Below, piece by piece: positions 26,802-35,699 of a stretch of 44,229 bases of DNA (positions within the stretch are counted from its first letter, which is position 1; the number at the start of each line of letters is the position of its first letter). The translations under genes and the position numbers were made by a program. Source of the DNA: Chloroflexota bacterium (GTDB taxonomy: Bacteria > Chloroflexota > UBA6077 > JACCZL01). The notes beneath the pieces were generated by a model. The model searched no databases. It was not told the DNA's origin and saw only the letters and a list, made by a program, of their open reading frames with translations. The stretch covers positions 1 to 44,229 of the forward strand of contig JADLFM010000087.1 in the NCBI GenBank assembly GCA_020845495.1. Direction: 5' to 3'.

Positions 26802-27911
26802 ATGATGAAAGCGCTTACAAACCAGAGCATGCCTATCGACGGCCGCCCGACCATCCACGATGTGGCTGCCGCGGCCGGCGTGTCGATTGCGACCGTGTCG
26901 CGGGCGATCAACGAGCCCCTCCGGGTGAGCCCCACCACTCGTGAGCGGATCGTCGCGGCGATAGGAACGCTTGGCTACGCCGTCAACGCCGCCGGGCGAC
27001 ACCTTGCCGGAGGCGCGACCGGCAATGTTGGCGTGCTGATGTTCCTCCCACCCGGCAGCACACAGTCGGATGTCTTCTTCATGGAGCTCCTGCGCGGCAT
27101 CGAGCTCTCGCTTCAGGACACAAGCCTGGCCGTCCTCGTGTCGATTCTGCCGTGTGACCGAGCGCAGGAACCGCGCACCCGGCCGCTCCCCTTCGATCGC
27201 GTCGACGGCCTGATCGTCGCCGGCGAGCCGGTCCCGGCCGGGTACCGGCGAGCGATCCGCCGCGCGGGACTGCCGCTCGTGCTCTGCTGGCACAGTGAGG
27301 AAGAGCCGGGTGTCTGGTCCGTCGCCGCCGATAGCCGTCGCGCGGCTGAAGAGGTGGTCGGCCATCTCCTCGGGGCTGGCCGGCGAAGGGTCGCGCACAT
27401 CGGTGGCCCAAGCGACGTCCCGACGGCCGTGGCCAAGCGAGCGGGCTACTGTCTGGCCCACGAACGGGCTGGCGTCAGCATCGATCCTGGCCTGTACGAC
27501 GTCGACCTGGCCCTTCACGTCCGCGAGCGTGGCGTCGCCGCCGTCGAGCGGCTGCTCGCCGCCGGCATCCAGTTCGACGCGATCTTCGCCGATGACGACC
27601 TGATCGCACTGGGGGCGATGCATGCGTTGGGGCGGGCTGGCCGGCGTATCCCTGACGACATCGCCGTTGCCGGGTACGGCGATCTGGAGGAGGCACGCTT
27701 TGCCGAGCCGCCACTGACGACCGTCCGCGTGGACCTCCATCAAGTCGGCTGGCTCGGCGGCTCGCTGCTGACGAAGCTCCTGGCAGGTCAGGTGCCTCCG
27801 CCGGCCCAGATCAGCGTTGCGCCTCGGTTGGTGGTCCGAGCGAGCACGCTGCCGGATAGCTCGCTCCCACCGCACGGCAAAACGCAGGGGGAGGGTGATC
27901 GAGCGGACTGA
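26802..27911 (+). CDS. LacI-family transcriptional regulator
   Basis: The 369-residue protein has the N-terminal LacI helix-turn-helix (PTIHDVAAAAGVSIATVSRA, then NEPLRVSPTTRERI) and hinge helix (NAAGRHLAGG), followed by a periplasmic-binding-protein-like effector domain with GLIVAGEPVP, HLLGAGRRRVAHIGGP, DAIFADDDLIALGAM and the terminal LTTVRVDLHQ. These repressors release DNA on binding a sugar or sugar derivative. ATGs at 26802 and 26805 sit at the expected transcription start, with no ribosome site. An ATG at 26829 is an alternative that would leave a 25-base leader containing the operator at 26806-26819. It precedes the binding protein, dehydratase and alcohol dehydrogenase genes on the same strand and is their likely regulator. 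Confidence 0.92.
   Translation: MMKALTNQSMPIDGRPTIHDVAAAAGVSIATVSRAINEPLRVSPTTRERIVAAIGTLGYAVNAAGRHLAGGATGNVGVLMFLPPGSTQSDVFFMELLRGIELSLQDTSLAVLVSILPCDRAQEPRTRPLPFDRVDGLIVAGEPVPAGYRRAIRRAGLPLVLCWHSEEEPGVWSVAADSRRAAEEVVGHLLGAGRRRVAHIGGPSDVPTAVAKRAGYCLAHERAGVSIDPGLYDVDLALHVRERGVAAVERLLAAGIQFDAIFADDDLIALGAMHALGRAGRRIPDDIAVAGYGDLEEARFAEPPLTTVRVDLHQVGWLGGSLLTKLLAGQVPPPAQISVAPRLVVRASTLPDSSLPPHGKTQGEGDRAD
26806..26819. promoter_or_regulatory. LacI-type CG-centred operator
   Basis: TGAAAGCGCTTACA is a 14-bp near-perfect palindrome of the AARCGYTT type bound by LacI-family repressors. It lies just downstream of the -10 box of the LacI gene, so binding would block its own transcription. I did not find a second good match ahead of 28031 or 30426. 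Confidence 0.65.
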
Positions 27912-28030
27912 TTTCCGTCAATGGCCACGCCGGCAGGCGGCCGAAGCCGTCTCAGGTCGCATGGGTCATGGAGCCTGAAGAGTTCTCCAACGTCGCGGCA
28001 ACGTCCGCCGCGAGAACCGAGAGGTGTGAG

Positions 28031-30277
28031 ATGGCGACGATGCCACGGTGGACCCGCAGGAAGTTCCTTCGCGTAGGGACAGGCTGTGCTGGGATGGTGG
28101 GCATGGGCCTGCTGTCGGCTTGCGCACCAGAGCCGCCCGCGCGTGCCACGACAGCACCCGCTCAGGCGCCAACCCAGGTAGCCGCTGCTCCTACGAGTGC
28201 GCCGGCCGCGAAGCCGACGACGGCAGCGGCTCCAACGACGGCCGCACCGGCCAAGCCAGCCGCCACTCCGGTCCCAGCTCCCGCGCAGGCCACGGCCGCC
28301 CAGCCCGCTGCTGCCAAGCCGGCAGCGAAGTCCGGCGAGCTACCAATTGGGCGCCAACTCGTCGGCAAGCTGGAAGGCCCGACGCTCGTCCTCGATCCGG
28401 CCCAGTTCCCGAAGACCTTCAAAGAAGCCCCCCAGCTCGCCGAGCTCGTCAAGGCTGGCAAGCTCCCGCCGGTTCAGGAACGGATCGGTCAGGATCCGCT
28501 GGTCATCAAGCCGCTCCACGAGACCGGCACGTATGGTGGTGTCCTGCGGCGCGGCTTCACCGGACCGGGCGATCGCTACAACGGCATCCGCCTCGCCGCG
28601 CACGATCATGTGTTGTATTTCGACTACACGATGAACGAACTGACCCCAAACGTAGCGCGGGACTGGAAGATCAGCGACGACGGCAAGGTGACGACAATTT
28701 CCCTCCGTCGCGGCATGCGCTGGTCCGACGGACACCCGCTCACCGCCGACGACTTCGTGTTCTGGTACGAAGACATGCACCTGAACAAGGAGTTGAACCC
28801 GACGCCGCCGAACGATCTGTCCATCGGCGGCGAGATGGGCAAGGTCGAGAAGGTCGACGACTTGACGGTTCGGTACACCTTCTCGGCACCGTACTTCCTG
28901 TATCCCGAGGTGATCGCCGGCAACTGGGCCAGCGCGAGCCACTCCAACTACGGCCGCATCGCGAGCGGCGGTTTCGGGCCGGCGCACTACCTGAAGCAGT
29001 TCCACCCCAAGTACGCGAGCAAGGACGAGCTCGACCGCCGTGTCGCCGAGGCGCAGGTCGACAACTGGGTGCTGCTGCTCAAGCTCAAGAACACCTGGGA
29101 AAGTAACGCGGACCTACCCGTCATCACGCCTTGGAAGACGGTGACGCCGATCAATACGCCCCAGTGGGTGCTGGAGCGGAACCCCTACTTCTACGGCGTC
29201 GACACTGACGGTAATCAGCTCCCGTACATCGACAGGGTCGTGATGACCCTTGGCGAGAACCTGGAAGTCATCAACTTGAGGGCGATCTCCGGCGAGTTCG
29301 ATATGCAGGCGCGCCACATCGACATGCAGAAGCTACCTGCCCTTCTCGAAAATCGACAGAAGGGCGACTACAGCATTCGACTCGATCCCGGCGACTTCGG
29401 GTCGAGCGCTCAAATCCGCGTCAACATGAGCTACGAGGCCGATCCGGAGATCGCCCGGCTGTTCGAGAGCGTCGAGTTCCGGCGGGCGCTCGCACTGGGA
29501 ATCGACCGCGACCAGATCAACGAGGCGATCTTCCTCGGCCTTGGCACGCCGAGTTCGGTGGTCCCGGCCGACGACAATATGTACAGCCCCGGGCCGGAGT
29601 ACCGGACGCTCTGGGCGACGTCGGACGTCGCCCAGGCGAACCAGTTGCTCGACAAGGTCGGCCTGACGCAGAAGGACTCCGAGGGCCTCCGGCAGCGGAC
29701 GGACGGCAAGGGCCGGCTGCGCCTGGACATGATGACCTGGGGCGGGCAGTTCGTACCGTACACCCAGATCGCCGAGATGGTTCGGCAGCAGTGGCGACGG
29801 ATCGGGATCGACGTGGTCGTGCAGGAGACCGAACGAAGCCTCGGGGAGCGGCGCAACGCGAACAACGAGACCCAGTTGTTCATGTGGGACAACGGCGGCA
29901 CCGAGCGTCTCTTCGGTACGCCGGGCAACACCTTCGCGGCCGAGCCGAACAGTTCCTATGGGCCGTTGTACGGGCAGTGGTTTACGACCAACGGCGCTCG
30001 CGGGAAAGAGCCGCCGCCGCGCATGAAGGAGATGATGGAGAAGTGGCGACGCGGGTTCGGCGTGCCGCAGCCCGAGCGAATCGCGCTCGGGAAGGAGATC
30101 TGGAAGATCATGGCCGAAGAAGTCTGGGCGATCGGACTGATCGGGCTATCACCGGCCGTGAGCGGCATCCGGGTCGTCAAGAACAAGCTCAGGAACGTGC
30201 CGGAGCGCGAAATCTTCAGCAACGACGGCATGACGCCCGGCATCACCCGACCCGAATCCTACTACTGGAAGGCGTAG
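28031..30277 (+). CDS. ABC transporter substrate-binding lipoprotein, family 5, large
   Basis: The 748-residue product has a twin-arginine-like motif (TRRKFL, residues 8-13) and a clean lipobox ending at C31 (LLSAC). An Ala/Pro/Thr linker of about 60 residues follows (PAKPAATPVPAPAQ and similar). The folded part is a family-5 binding protein: WKISDDGKVTTISLRRGMRW, DGHPLTADDFVFWYEDM, FRRALALGIDRDQINEAIF, VVPADDNMYSPGPEY and RMKEMMEKWRRG. Long members of this kind are often annotated for peptides but also bind oligosaccharides. GAGGTG lies four bases before the ATG. No permease or ATPase is next to it. Its position behind a LacI regulator and before sugar-acid enzymes suggests a carbohydrate ligand; this is inference. 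Confidence 0.88.
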   Translation: MATMPRWTRRKFLRVGTGCAGMVGMGLLSACAPEPPARATTAPAQAPTQVAAAPTSAPAAKPTTAAAPTTAAPAKPAATPVPAPAQATAAQPAAAKPAAKSGELPIGRQLVGKLEGPTLVLDPAQFPKTFKEAPQLAELVKAGKLPPVQERIGQDPLVIKPLHETGTYGGVLRRGFTGPGDRYNGIRLAAHDHVLYFDYTMNELTPNVARDWKISDDGKVTTISLRRGMRWSDGHPLTADDFVFWYEDMHLNKELNPTPPNDLSIGGEMGKVEKVDDLTVRYTFSAPYFLYPEVIAGNWASASHSNYGRIASGGFGPAHYLKQFHPKYASKDELDRRVAEAQVDNWVLLLKLKNTWESNADLPVITPWKTVTPINTPQWVLERNPYFYGVDTDGNQLPYIDRVVMTLGENLEVINLRAISGEFDMQARHIDMQKLPALLENRQKGDYSIRLDPGDFGSSAQIRVNMSYEADPEIARLFESVEFRRALALGIDRDQINEAIFLGLGTPSSVVPADDNMYSPGPEYRTLWATSDVAQANQLLDKVGLTQKDSEGLRQRTDGKGRLRLDMMTWGGQFVPYTQIAEMVRQQWRRIGIDVVVQETERSLGERRNANNETQLFMWDNGGTERLFGTPGNTFAAEPNSSYGPLYGQWFTTNGARGKEPPPRMKEMMEKWRRGFGVPQPERIALGKEIWKIMAEEVWAIGLIGLSPAVSGIRVVKNKLRNVPEREIFSNDGMTPGITRPESYYWKA

Positions 30278-30425
30278 ACGATCCGTCCTTGCCCGCGGTG
30301 AGAAGTGAAGGCCGTGCCCGGCCGGTCGGCGCGCTGGCGGGGGGCAGCCGCCACCTCCCCCTGGAGGATCGGTGACAGCCGATCCCGGGACGGACACGCC
30401 GCACACACCTACAGGAGCTCAACCC

Positions 30426-31559
30426 GTGAAGGTAACCCAGATTGCCACCCACATTCTCGGCTACGACTACGACCGTCCCTGGGGCTCGGCACGTGTCTGG
30501 TTCGAGCGGCAGCGAGCCGTCATCGTCGAAGTTCTGACCGACGAAGGTATTGTCGGGTGGGGCGCGTCCAGCGCTCCGCCGGAGGTCTGCCGCGTCTCGA
30601 TGGACAGCGTCCTCGCGCCGCTCGTCGTCGGCCAAGATCCCTTCAACTCCGAACGGATCTGGAGCGACGCCTACCATCGAGTAAAGACCCACGGTACGCG
30701 CGGCGTGCTCCTCGAGTGCCTGAGCGCGGTTGACACGGCCCTCTGGGACATCAAGGGCAAGGCGCTCGGAGTGCCCGTTCACCGGCTGCTTGGCGGACGG
30801 GTGCGCGACCGGGTGCCGGCCTACGCCACCGGCTTCTACTTCACTCAGGACGAGGATCAGACGCGGGTCGCCATCGAGGAGGGACGGCGCTTCTACGAGC
30901 AGGGCTTCCGCGCGATGAAGGTCAAGCTTGGCCTCGGCGTTGCCCGCGACGTCGAGCGCTTTCGCGCCGTGCGGCAGGAGGTTGGCGACGACGTCACCCT
31001 GATGACCGACGCGAGCCGAGGTTACGGCGTGAGCGACGCGCTCCGGCTCGGGCGGCACCTCCAGGATCTTGGGGCATACTGGTTCGAGGAGCCGATCACG
31101 GGCGAGGATCTCGACGGCTACGTCGAGCTGGCGCGGGCGCTCGACCTTCGGATCGCCGGGGGCGAGGAGGAGAGCACGAAGTACGCCTTCCGCGACATCG
31201 TCACTCGGCGGGCCATGGACGTAATCCAGCCGGACCTGGCCCGCTGTGGCGGCATCACCGAGGCGAGGAAGATCGCCGCGCTGGCGGAAGCCTGGTCGAT
31301 TCAGTGCATCCCGCACGTCGGATTCACGCCGATTAGCGCGGCGGCATCGCTCCAGCTCCTGGCGCTTACCCCGGATCTGCCGACCTCGCGTTTTGCCGAG
31401 CCGCCGTATCTCGAGATCATCAACGTCCAGAATCCCCTCCGCGACGAACTGCTCACCGAGCCGATCCGCCTCGTCAACGGTTGGGTGGACATCCCGTCCG
31501 GGCCGGGCCTGGGCGTCGAAGTCGATCGCGCGGCGCTCCGTCGCTTCACGATCGGTTGA
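30426..31559 (+). CDS. Enolase-superfamily enzyme (mandelate racemase / sugar-acid dehydratase type)
   Basis: The 377-residue protein has the capping domain (KVTQIATHIL, VEVLTDEGIVGWG) and a barrel with FRAMKVKLGLG (KxK acid/base), three metal ligands in LMTDASRGYG (Asp), WFEEPI (Glu) and AGGEEEST (Glu), DVIQPDLARCGGITEA, and the His base in IPHVGFTPI. This set is typical of the mandelate racemase branch, many of which dehydrate acid sugars. The GTG at 30426, with AGGAG eight bases upstream, gives the usual MKVTxI start; an in-frame GTG at 30372 also has a ribosome-like site. The iron alcohol dehydrogenase begins eight bases after its stop, so the two act in one operon. Substrate unproven. 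Confidence 0.9.
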   Translation: MKVTQIATHILGYDYDRPWGSARVWFERQRAVIVEVLTDEGIVGWGASSAPPEVCRVSMDSVLAPLVVGQDPFNSERIWSDAYHRVKTHGTRGVLLECLSAVDTALWDIKGKALGVPVHRLLGGRVRDRVPAYATGFYFTQDEDQTRVAIEEGRRFYEQGFRAMKVKLGLGVARDVERFRAVRQEVGDDVTLMTDASRGYGVSDALRLGRHLQDLGAYWFEEPITGEDLDGYVELARALDLRIAGGEEESTKYAFRDIVTRRAMDVIQPDLARCGGITEARKIAALAEAWSIQCIPHVGFTPISAAASLQLLALTPDLPTSRFAEPPYLEIINVQNPLRDELLTEPIRLVNGWVDIPSGPGLGVEVDRAALRRFTIG

Positions 31560-31567
31560 GGGGGTAG

Positions 31568-32791
31568 ATGGTGACTGAGACTGGCAAGCGTGACGCGGCG
31601 ACCCAGGAGCGGACGGGCGATGTGCCGTACGGAGACGTCGCAACGTTCGTCAGCCCGACGCGCGTCCTCTTCGGTGTGGGCGCGGTTGACACGATCGGCG
31701 CCGAGATTCGTGCGCTGGACGGTCGTCGCGTCCTGCTGGTGACCGAGCCCGGTGTCGCGGCGGCCGGTCTGGCGGCGCGCGTTGAGCGGCCGATCCGTGA
31801 TGCCGGGTTCGAGGTCACGACCTTCGATCGAGTCGTACCTAATCCGGACGTCGAGGGTGTGGATAGCGGCGCTGCCCTGGCGCGGCAGATCCGCGCCGAT
31901 GTGCTGGTCGGGGTGGGCGGTGGAAGCGCGCTAGACACCGCGAAACTCATCGGCCTCCTGGTGGCGGAAGGCGGGGACTCCATCTACCGCTACTTCGCCG
32001 ACCCGGTCGTCACCCGCCCGATCCTGCCGCTCGTCGCGGTACCGACGACGGCCGGCACGGGCAGCGAGGTCGCCTGGGCGGCGATTGTGAACCGGAAGTC
32101 GACCGGCGAGCGGCTCAGCCTGGGCTCGCCCCATCTGGCCGCACGGGTCGCCGTCGTCGATCCGGCCTTCTCGGCCGGGCTTCCCTCACGCCTGGCGGCC
32201 GGAACCGGCATGGATGCTCTGGCGCACTCGATCGAGGGATACACCTCGACGCGGGCCAACCCGTTCGGCGACGCCATGGCCGCGGAGGCGATTCGCCGAA
32301 TTGGTAGGGGCCTCGTCGCGCGCGTCACCGAGCCAGGTAACCTGGCTAACGCGGCTCTGATGGCGAGCGCCGCGACGATGGGCGGCTTCGTCTTGAACCT
32401 GAAGGGCGTCAACCTGGGTCACGCCATGGGGCGCTCGCTCAGCACCTGGTACGGCATCCATCACGGAACAGCGGTAGGCGCACTACTCCCGACGATCATG
32501 GCCTTCAACATGGTTGGCAATGAAGTGCGCTTCGCACAGGTCGCGCGGCTGCTCGGCGTCCAGGGCAGCTTCGACTCGGAGGCCGAGCTAGCGCGGGCCG
32601 GCGTGGAGCGCGTCCGCGAGATTCAGCGGCTCGTCGCCATCCCGGGCTCACTGCGCGCACTGGACGTCCCGCGCGGCGATCTGGACCGCCTGACCGACGC
32701 GGTTGTTACCAACCCGGCCCTGACGGCGACGAATCCGCGCCCGATCGATCGCAACGCGATCCGAGCGCTGTACGATGAGCTACTCTGCTGA
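31568..32791 (+). CDS. Iron-containing (group III) alcohol dehydrogenase
   Basis: The 407-residue protein matches Fe-ADH: VGVGGGSALDTAKLIGLL (NAD(P) glycine loop), AVPTTAGTGSEVAWAAI, VVDPAFSAGLP (first metal Asp), GMDALAHSIEGYTS (His) and GVNLGHAMGRSLSTWYGIHH (two further His). Such enzymes interconvert alcohols and aldehydes or ketones, including lactaldehyde, hydroxyacids and maleylacetate. It sits directly after the enolase-superfamily gene and would oxidise or reduce a product of that pathway. The tail after the last motif is of normal length. The substrate cannot be read from sequence. Confidence 0.91.
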   Translation: MVTETGKRDAATQERTGDVPYGDVATFVSPTRVLFGVGAVDTIGAEIRALDGRRVLLVTEPGVAAAGLAARVERPIRDAGFEVTTFDRVVPNPDVEGVDSGAALARQIRADVLVGVGGGSALDTAKLIGLLVAEGGDSIYRYFADPVVTRPILPLVAVPTTAGTGSEVAWAAIVNRKSTGERLSLGSPHLAARVAVVDPAFSAGLPSRLAAGTGMDALAHSIEGYTSTRANPFGDAMAAEAIRRIGRGLVARVTEPGNLANAALMASAATMGGFVLNLKGVNLGHAMGRSLSTWYGIHHGTAVGALLPTIMAFNMVGNEVRFAQVARLLGVQGSFDSEAELARAGVERVREIQRLVAIPGSLRALDVPRGDLDRLTDAVVTNPALTATNPRPIDRNAIRALYDELLC

Positions 32792-33095
32792 TCGCTGCCT
32801 ATGGTCCAGGGCGCCCATCCTTGTGGGTTGCCCCTGGACTGCCTCACCCCGAACCAGAGGTTAGGCAACGACCGGCGAGGCTGGCGTGCTGAGTTGGTGC
32901 GCTTCATCGTCTCGACCCGCCAGGACCGTCACCGTTCTTCGCTCTTGAGCACGTCCCGATGGAATCCCTGACCAACACTCCCCACGGAGCGAGGGGCCGT
33001 GGTACCTGACGGCTGATTGCTAACGCGAGCTTCACCGGTGTCGGCTGCATGGCTGGTGGAGGCCGCTTGCCGCCCTTTCGAGATGCGGATGAGCG
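32792..33095. other. Intergenic region between convergent operons
   Basis: About 300 bases with one clear hairpin (32804-32839). The remainder shows no gene, promoter or repeat that I can recognise. Confidence 0.5.
32804..32839. terminator. Hairpin after the Fe-ADH gene
   Basis: GTCCAGGG (32804-32811) pairs with CCCTGGAC (32832-32839), and an inner GCCCA/TGGGT stem extends it across a short internal loop. It begins 12 bases after the dehydrogenase stop codon. Confidence 0.65.
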
Positions 33096-34091
33096 TCAGG
33101 CAGCGACGCGGACGACGGTTCGGCCACGGATGTCGCCGCGCAGGATCGCCGCCAGCACCGCCGGCGTCTCGTCGAGCGAGATCTCGTGCGCGATGGCGTC
33201 TTCGAGGTGGGGCGGGCGCAAGTCGGCCGCGAGCCGTTGCCAGAGCGCCGTGCGCTTCGCGAGGGGCACGCCTGCCGAGTCGATCCCGAGGACGTTCACG
33301 GCACGGAGGATGAACGGGAAGACCGTCGATTGAAACGCGACGCCGCCGGTGTTGCCGCTGATCGCGATGCTCGCACCGTATCGCATCGTCTGGAGCAAGT
33401 AGGCCAGCGTCGGACCGCCAACGGCGTCGACCGCGCCGGCCCAGCGGCTCTTGTCGAGCGGGCGATCGCTCGGGGTGCTCGTCTCAGCGCGATCCAGGAT
33501 CTCGCGGGCACCCAGCGCGCGCAGGTAGTCGTGCGCGTCGGCCGAACCGGTGCTCGCGGCCACCTCGTAGCCACGCGCTGCCAGGATGTCGATTGCCGTC
33601 GAGCCAACCCCGCCAGAGGCTCCCGTGACGATGACCGGTCCTGTGCCCGGTCGCAGCCCTTCCGCTTCCAGCCGCTCGACGGACAGCGCCGAGGTGAAGC
33701 CGGCCGTTCCGAGCGCCATCGCCTGACGGCTGGTCAGGCCCTCCGGGAGCGGCACGACCCAGTCGGCCGGCACGCGGGCGACTTCGGCGAGCCCACCGTG
33801 ATGCGCGACGCCAAGATCGTGACCGTGGACGATCACTCGGTCGCCCGGCGCATGGCGTGGATCGCTGCTCTCCACCACCACGCCAGCCAGGTCGATGCCG
33901 GGGATCAGCGGGTAGCGGCGGGCGACTCGGCCGGTGGCAATGGATGCCAGCCCATCCTTGTAGTTGACGGAGGAATACTCGACGCGAATGGTGACGTCGC
34001 CGTCCATGAGTCGGTCGGGCGACCAGCGGTCGATGCCGACCGAGACGCCGTCATCCGTCTTCTCGACGATCAGGGCGCGAAACGAATCCAC
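33096..34091 (-). CDS. Medium-chain quinone/acryloyl-CoA reductase, YhdH/AcuI type
   Basis: The 331-residue MDR-family oxidoreductase reads SSVNYKDGLAS near the N-terminus (the YhdH/AcuI hallmark), IPGIDLAGVV, GDRVIVHG, the Rossmann loop VTGASGGVGSTAIDILA, VDAVGGPTLAYLL, ISGNTGG and IRGRTVVRV at the end. No zinc-binding cysteines are present, as expected for the NADPH-dependent zinc-free group that reduces acryloyl-CoA or quinones. It starts at GTG 34091 with GAGGTGG just upstream. It stands alone between a convergent operon and the translin gene. Confidence 0.89.
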   Translation of the reverse strand: MDSFRALIVEKTDDGVSVGIDRWSPDRLMDGDVTIRVEYSSVNYKDGLASIATGRVARRYPLIPGIDLAGVVVESSDPRHAPGDRVIVHGHDLGVAHHGGLAEVARVPADWVVPLPEGLTSRQAMALGTAGFTSALSVERLEAEGLRPGTGPVIVTGASGGVGSTAIDILAARGYEVAASTGSADAHDYLRALGAREILDRAETSTPSDRPLDKSRWAGAVDAVGGPTLAYLLQTMRYGASIAISGNTGGVAFQSTVFPFILRAVNVLGIDSAGVPLAKRTALWQRLAADLRPPHLEDAIAHEISLDETPAVLAAILRGDIRGRTVVRVAA

Positions 34092-34195
34092 AGTCCACCT
34101 CGCAGGGCACGGTTCCTGGAGTGTAACCGGCGGGCAGGAGCTAGCTGCTCCCAGTGGGAGCGAGAGAACGGGGGCCGCGTCCGCCAGTCAGCTAC

Positions 34196-34846
34196 TCAAG
34201 TGTTGCCGGCCGGCTGCTCCGTCGCGCCGATCTTCGCTTCGAGCCGGCGCATCGACGTTTCAAGGTCGTGCTGGCGAAGCGCGAACGTCAGGTCGCCGCG
34301 CGTGCGTTCGAGGATCGCGCGGGCCGCATCGGTCGTTCGGCGGAGCCCGCCGGTCAACGCGTCCGGGTAGTCGACCGTGACGAGCAGGCTATAGATATCG
34401 TCCATCGTCTGAAGCAACGCTTCACAGCCGTCGAGGTCGCCGCGTCGCAGCCGGTCGAGGACGTAGCGGCGTAGCTCGCCAACCGTCTCGCCGAGGCCGT
34501 TCAGGAACGGCGCCGGCGCGACGCCAAGCTCGGTCGGCGGCGGCATCGGCTCGCCGGTGACGAGGCTGAAGACGGCGAGCGCCTCGACGAGCTCCTTTTG
34601 CGCGTCCTGGACGTAGCCAGCGAAGAAGATGTCCGGGTATGGCGACAGGTCCGCGATCAGGCCGTCGCTCAGCCGGCGGGCGGTCCCAATGAGGGTGCGG
34701 GCCTGCTCGACGTCGTGGCGATGCACGGCACGGATCGAGTTAGCACAGGTCCGGACCAGCTCGCGGGAGCGTGCGAGCGCCTGTTCGCGGGCGGCGTTCT
34801 TCGCTTCGAGCTCCTGGCGAGCCCAGCGTTCGACCTCGTCGAGCAC
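34196..34846 (-). CDS. Translin/TRAX-family protein
   Basis: The 216-residue, all-helical protein matches the translin superfamily: SPYPDIFFAGYVQDAQKELV with E85 and E88, then GLGETVGELRRYVLDRL, MDDIYSLLVTVDYPDALTGG and LRRTTDAARAILERTRGDL with D173 and E180. In eukaryotic C3PO and its archaeal homologs, acidic residues at the E-x2-E and helix-end Asp positions form the RNase site; both are kept here, so RNase activity is possible. It starts at GTG 34846 with GGAGG upstream. It follows the AlaX editing gene by 84 bases on the same strand, probably in one transcript. The role in bacteria is not established. Confidence 0.8.
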   Translation of the reverse strand: MLDEVERWARQELEAKNAAREQALARSRELVRTCANSIRAVHRHDVEQARTLIGTARRLSDGLIADLSPYPDIFFAGYVQDAQKELVEALAVFSLVTGEPMPPPTELGVAPAPFLNGLGETVGELRRYVLDRLRRGDLDGCEALLQTMDDIYSLLVTVDYPDALTGGLRRTTDAARAILERTRGDLTFALRQHDLETSMRRLEAKIGATEQPAGNT

Positions 34847-34930
34847 GTCAGAAGCCTCCCAGTTGCGGATGCTGAGCCGACGGACCTGTACACGGACGCG
34901 AGCGTAACGGGCGCGAGCGTCAGCGTGGGA

Positions 34931-35641
34931 TCACGCCTCGACCCGGATCTCGAGCCGCTTGTTGATCCGCCCCTTGTTCTCGGTCCTGGTGATTCGTACC
35001 CGCCCGACCTCGCGGGTGTCGTTGACGTGGGTGCCGCCGTCAGCCTGCTGGTCGATCCCCTCGATGTCGATGACGCGGATGTCCTGAATCTGGGGCGGCA
35101 GCAGGTTGACGTTGGTGCGGATCAGGTCCGGGATCGCGAACGCCTCATCGCGCGGCAGAATCTTGACGTGGACCGGATGGCCCTCGGCCAGCAAGCGGTT
35201 CGTCTCGTCCTCGATCGCCTGCACCTTCTCCGGCGACAGGTCTTCGAGCGCGAAGTCCATCCGTGCTCGGTCGACGTACATCTGACCGCCGGTGACGAGC
35301 GCGCCGTACAGCCGGTAGATGACACCGGACATCGAGTGCAGCGCCGTGTGATGACGCATCAGGGTGTACCGGCGGTCCCAGTCGATCTGCCCATGGAGCA
35401 GCGTCCCGACAGCCGGCGGCTCTCCCTCGATTTTGTGGAGGACGTCGCCGGCCTGCTTCTTGACCTCGACGACGCGGCACGCGCCGCCGTCCCAACTCAG
35501 GCTGCCGGTGTCGCACGGCTGGCCGCCGCCGGTCGGGTAGAAGGCGGTGCGGTCGAGGATCAGGGCGCCGTCGCGGATCTTGACGACGAGGGCATCGAAC
35601 TGCTGAAGATAAGCATCAGTGGTGTAGAGCAGATCGGTCAT
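34931..35641 (-). CDS. alaX: Alanyl-tRNA editing protein (AlaX family)
   Basis: The 236-residue protein is a free-standing homolog of the AlaRS editing domain that hydrolyses mischarged Ser- or Gly-tRNA(Ala). It starts DLLYTTDAYLQQFDALV, then FYPTGGGQPCDTG, and has the zinc/active-site pair H98-x3-H102 (RHHTALHSM). The second motif reads QADGGTHV, with Asp where AlaRS and some AlaX have Cys four residues before the His. REVGRVRI and NKGRINKRLEIRV close the domain. The ATG at 35641 has GGAGGG just upstream; the frame extends much further upstream without family similarity. The gene is followed by translin. Confidence 0.9.
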   Translation of the reverse strand: MTDLLYTTDAYLQQFDALVVKIRDGALILDRTAFYPTGGGQPCDTGSLSWDGGACRVVEVKKQAGDVLHKIEGEPPAVGTLLHGQIDWDRRYTLMRHHTALHSMSGVIYRLYGALVTGGQMYVDRARMDFALEDLSPEKVQAIEDETNRLLAEGHPVHVKILPRDEAFAIPDLIRTNVNLLPPQIQDIRVIDIEGIDQQADGGTHVNDTREVGRVRITRTENKGRINKRLEIRVEA

Positions 35642-35676
35642 CGTCCCTCCGTCGGACGCACGGCCCTCACGCCGCG

Positions 35677-35685
35677 ATTGTAGCA
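35677..35685 (-). promoter_or_regulatory. Extended -10 promoter candidate for alaX-translin
   Basis: On the minus strand TGCTACAAT (TGn plus TACAAT, 5/6) lies about 36 bases before the AlaX start. The -35 region coincides with the first copy of a 35-base direct repeat and has no good hexamer. Confidence 0.5.
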
Positions 35686-35699
35686 GAGGCTGTCGCACA

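Noticed and set aside
26678..26938. N-terminal extension of the superoxide dismutase
   Set aside because: The frame stays open, but it covers the LacI promoter and start, and the GTG at 26677 has a near-ideal ribosome site followed by a clean signal peptide.
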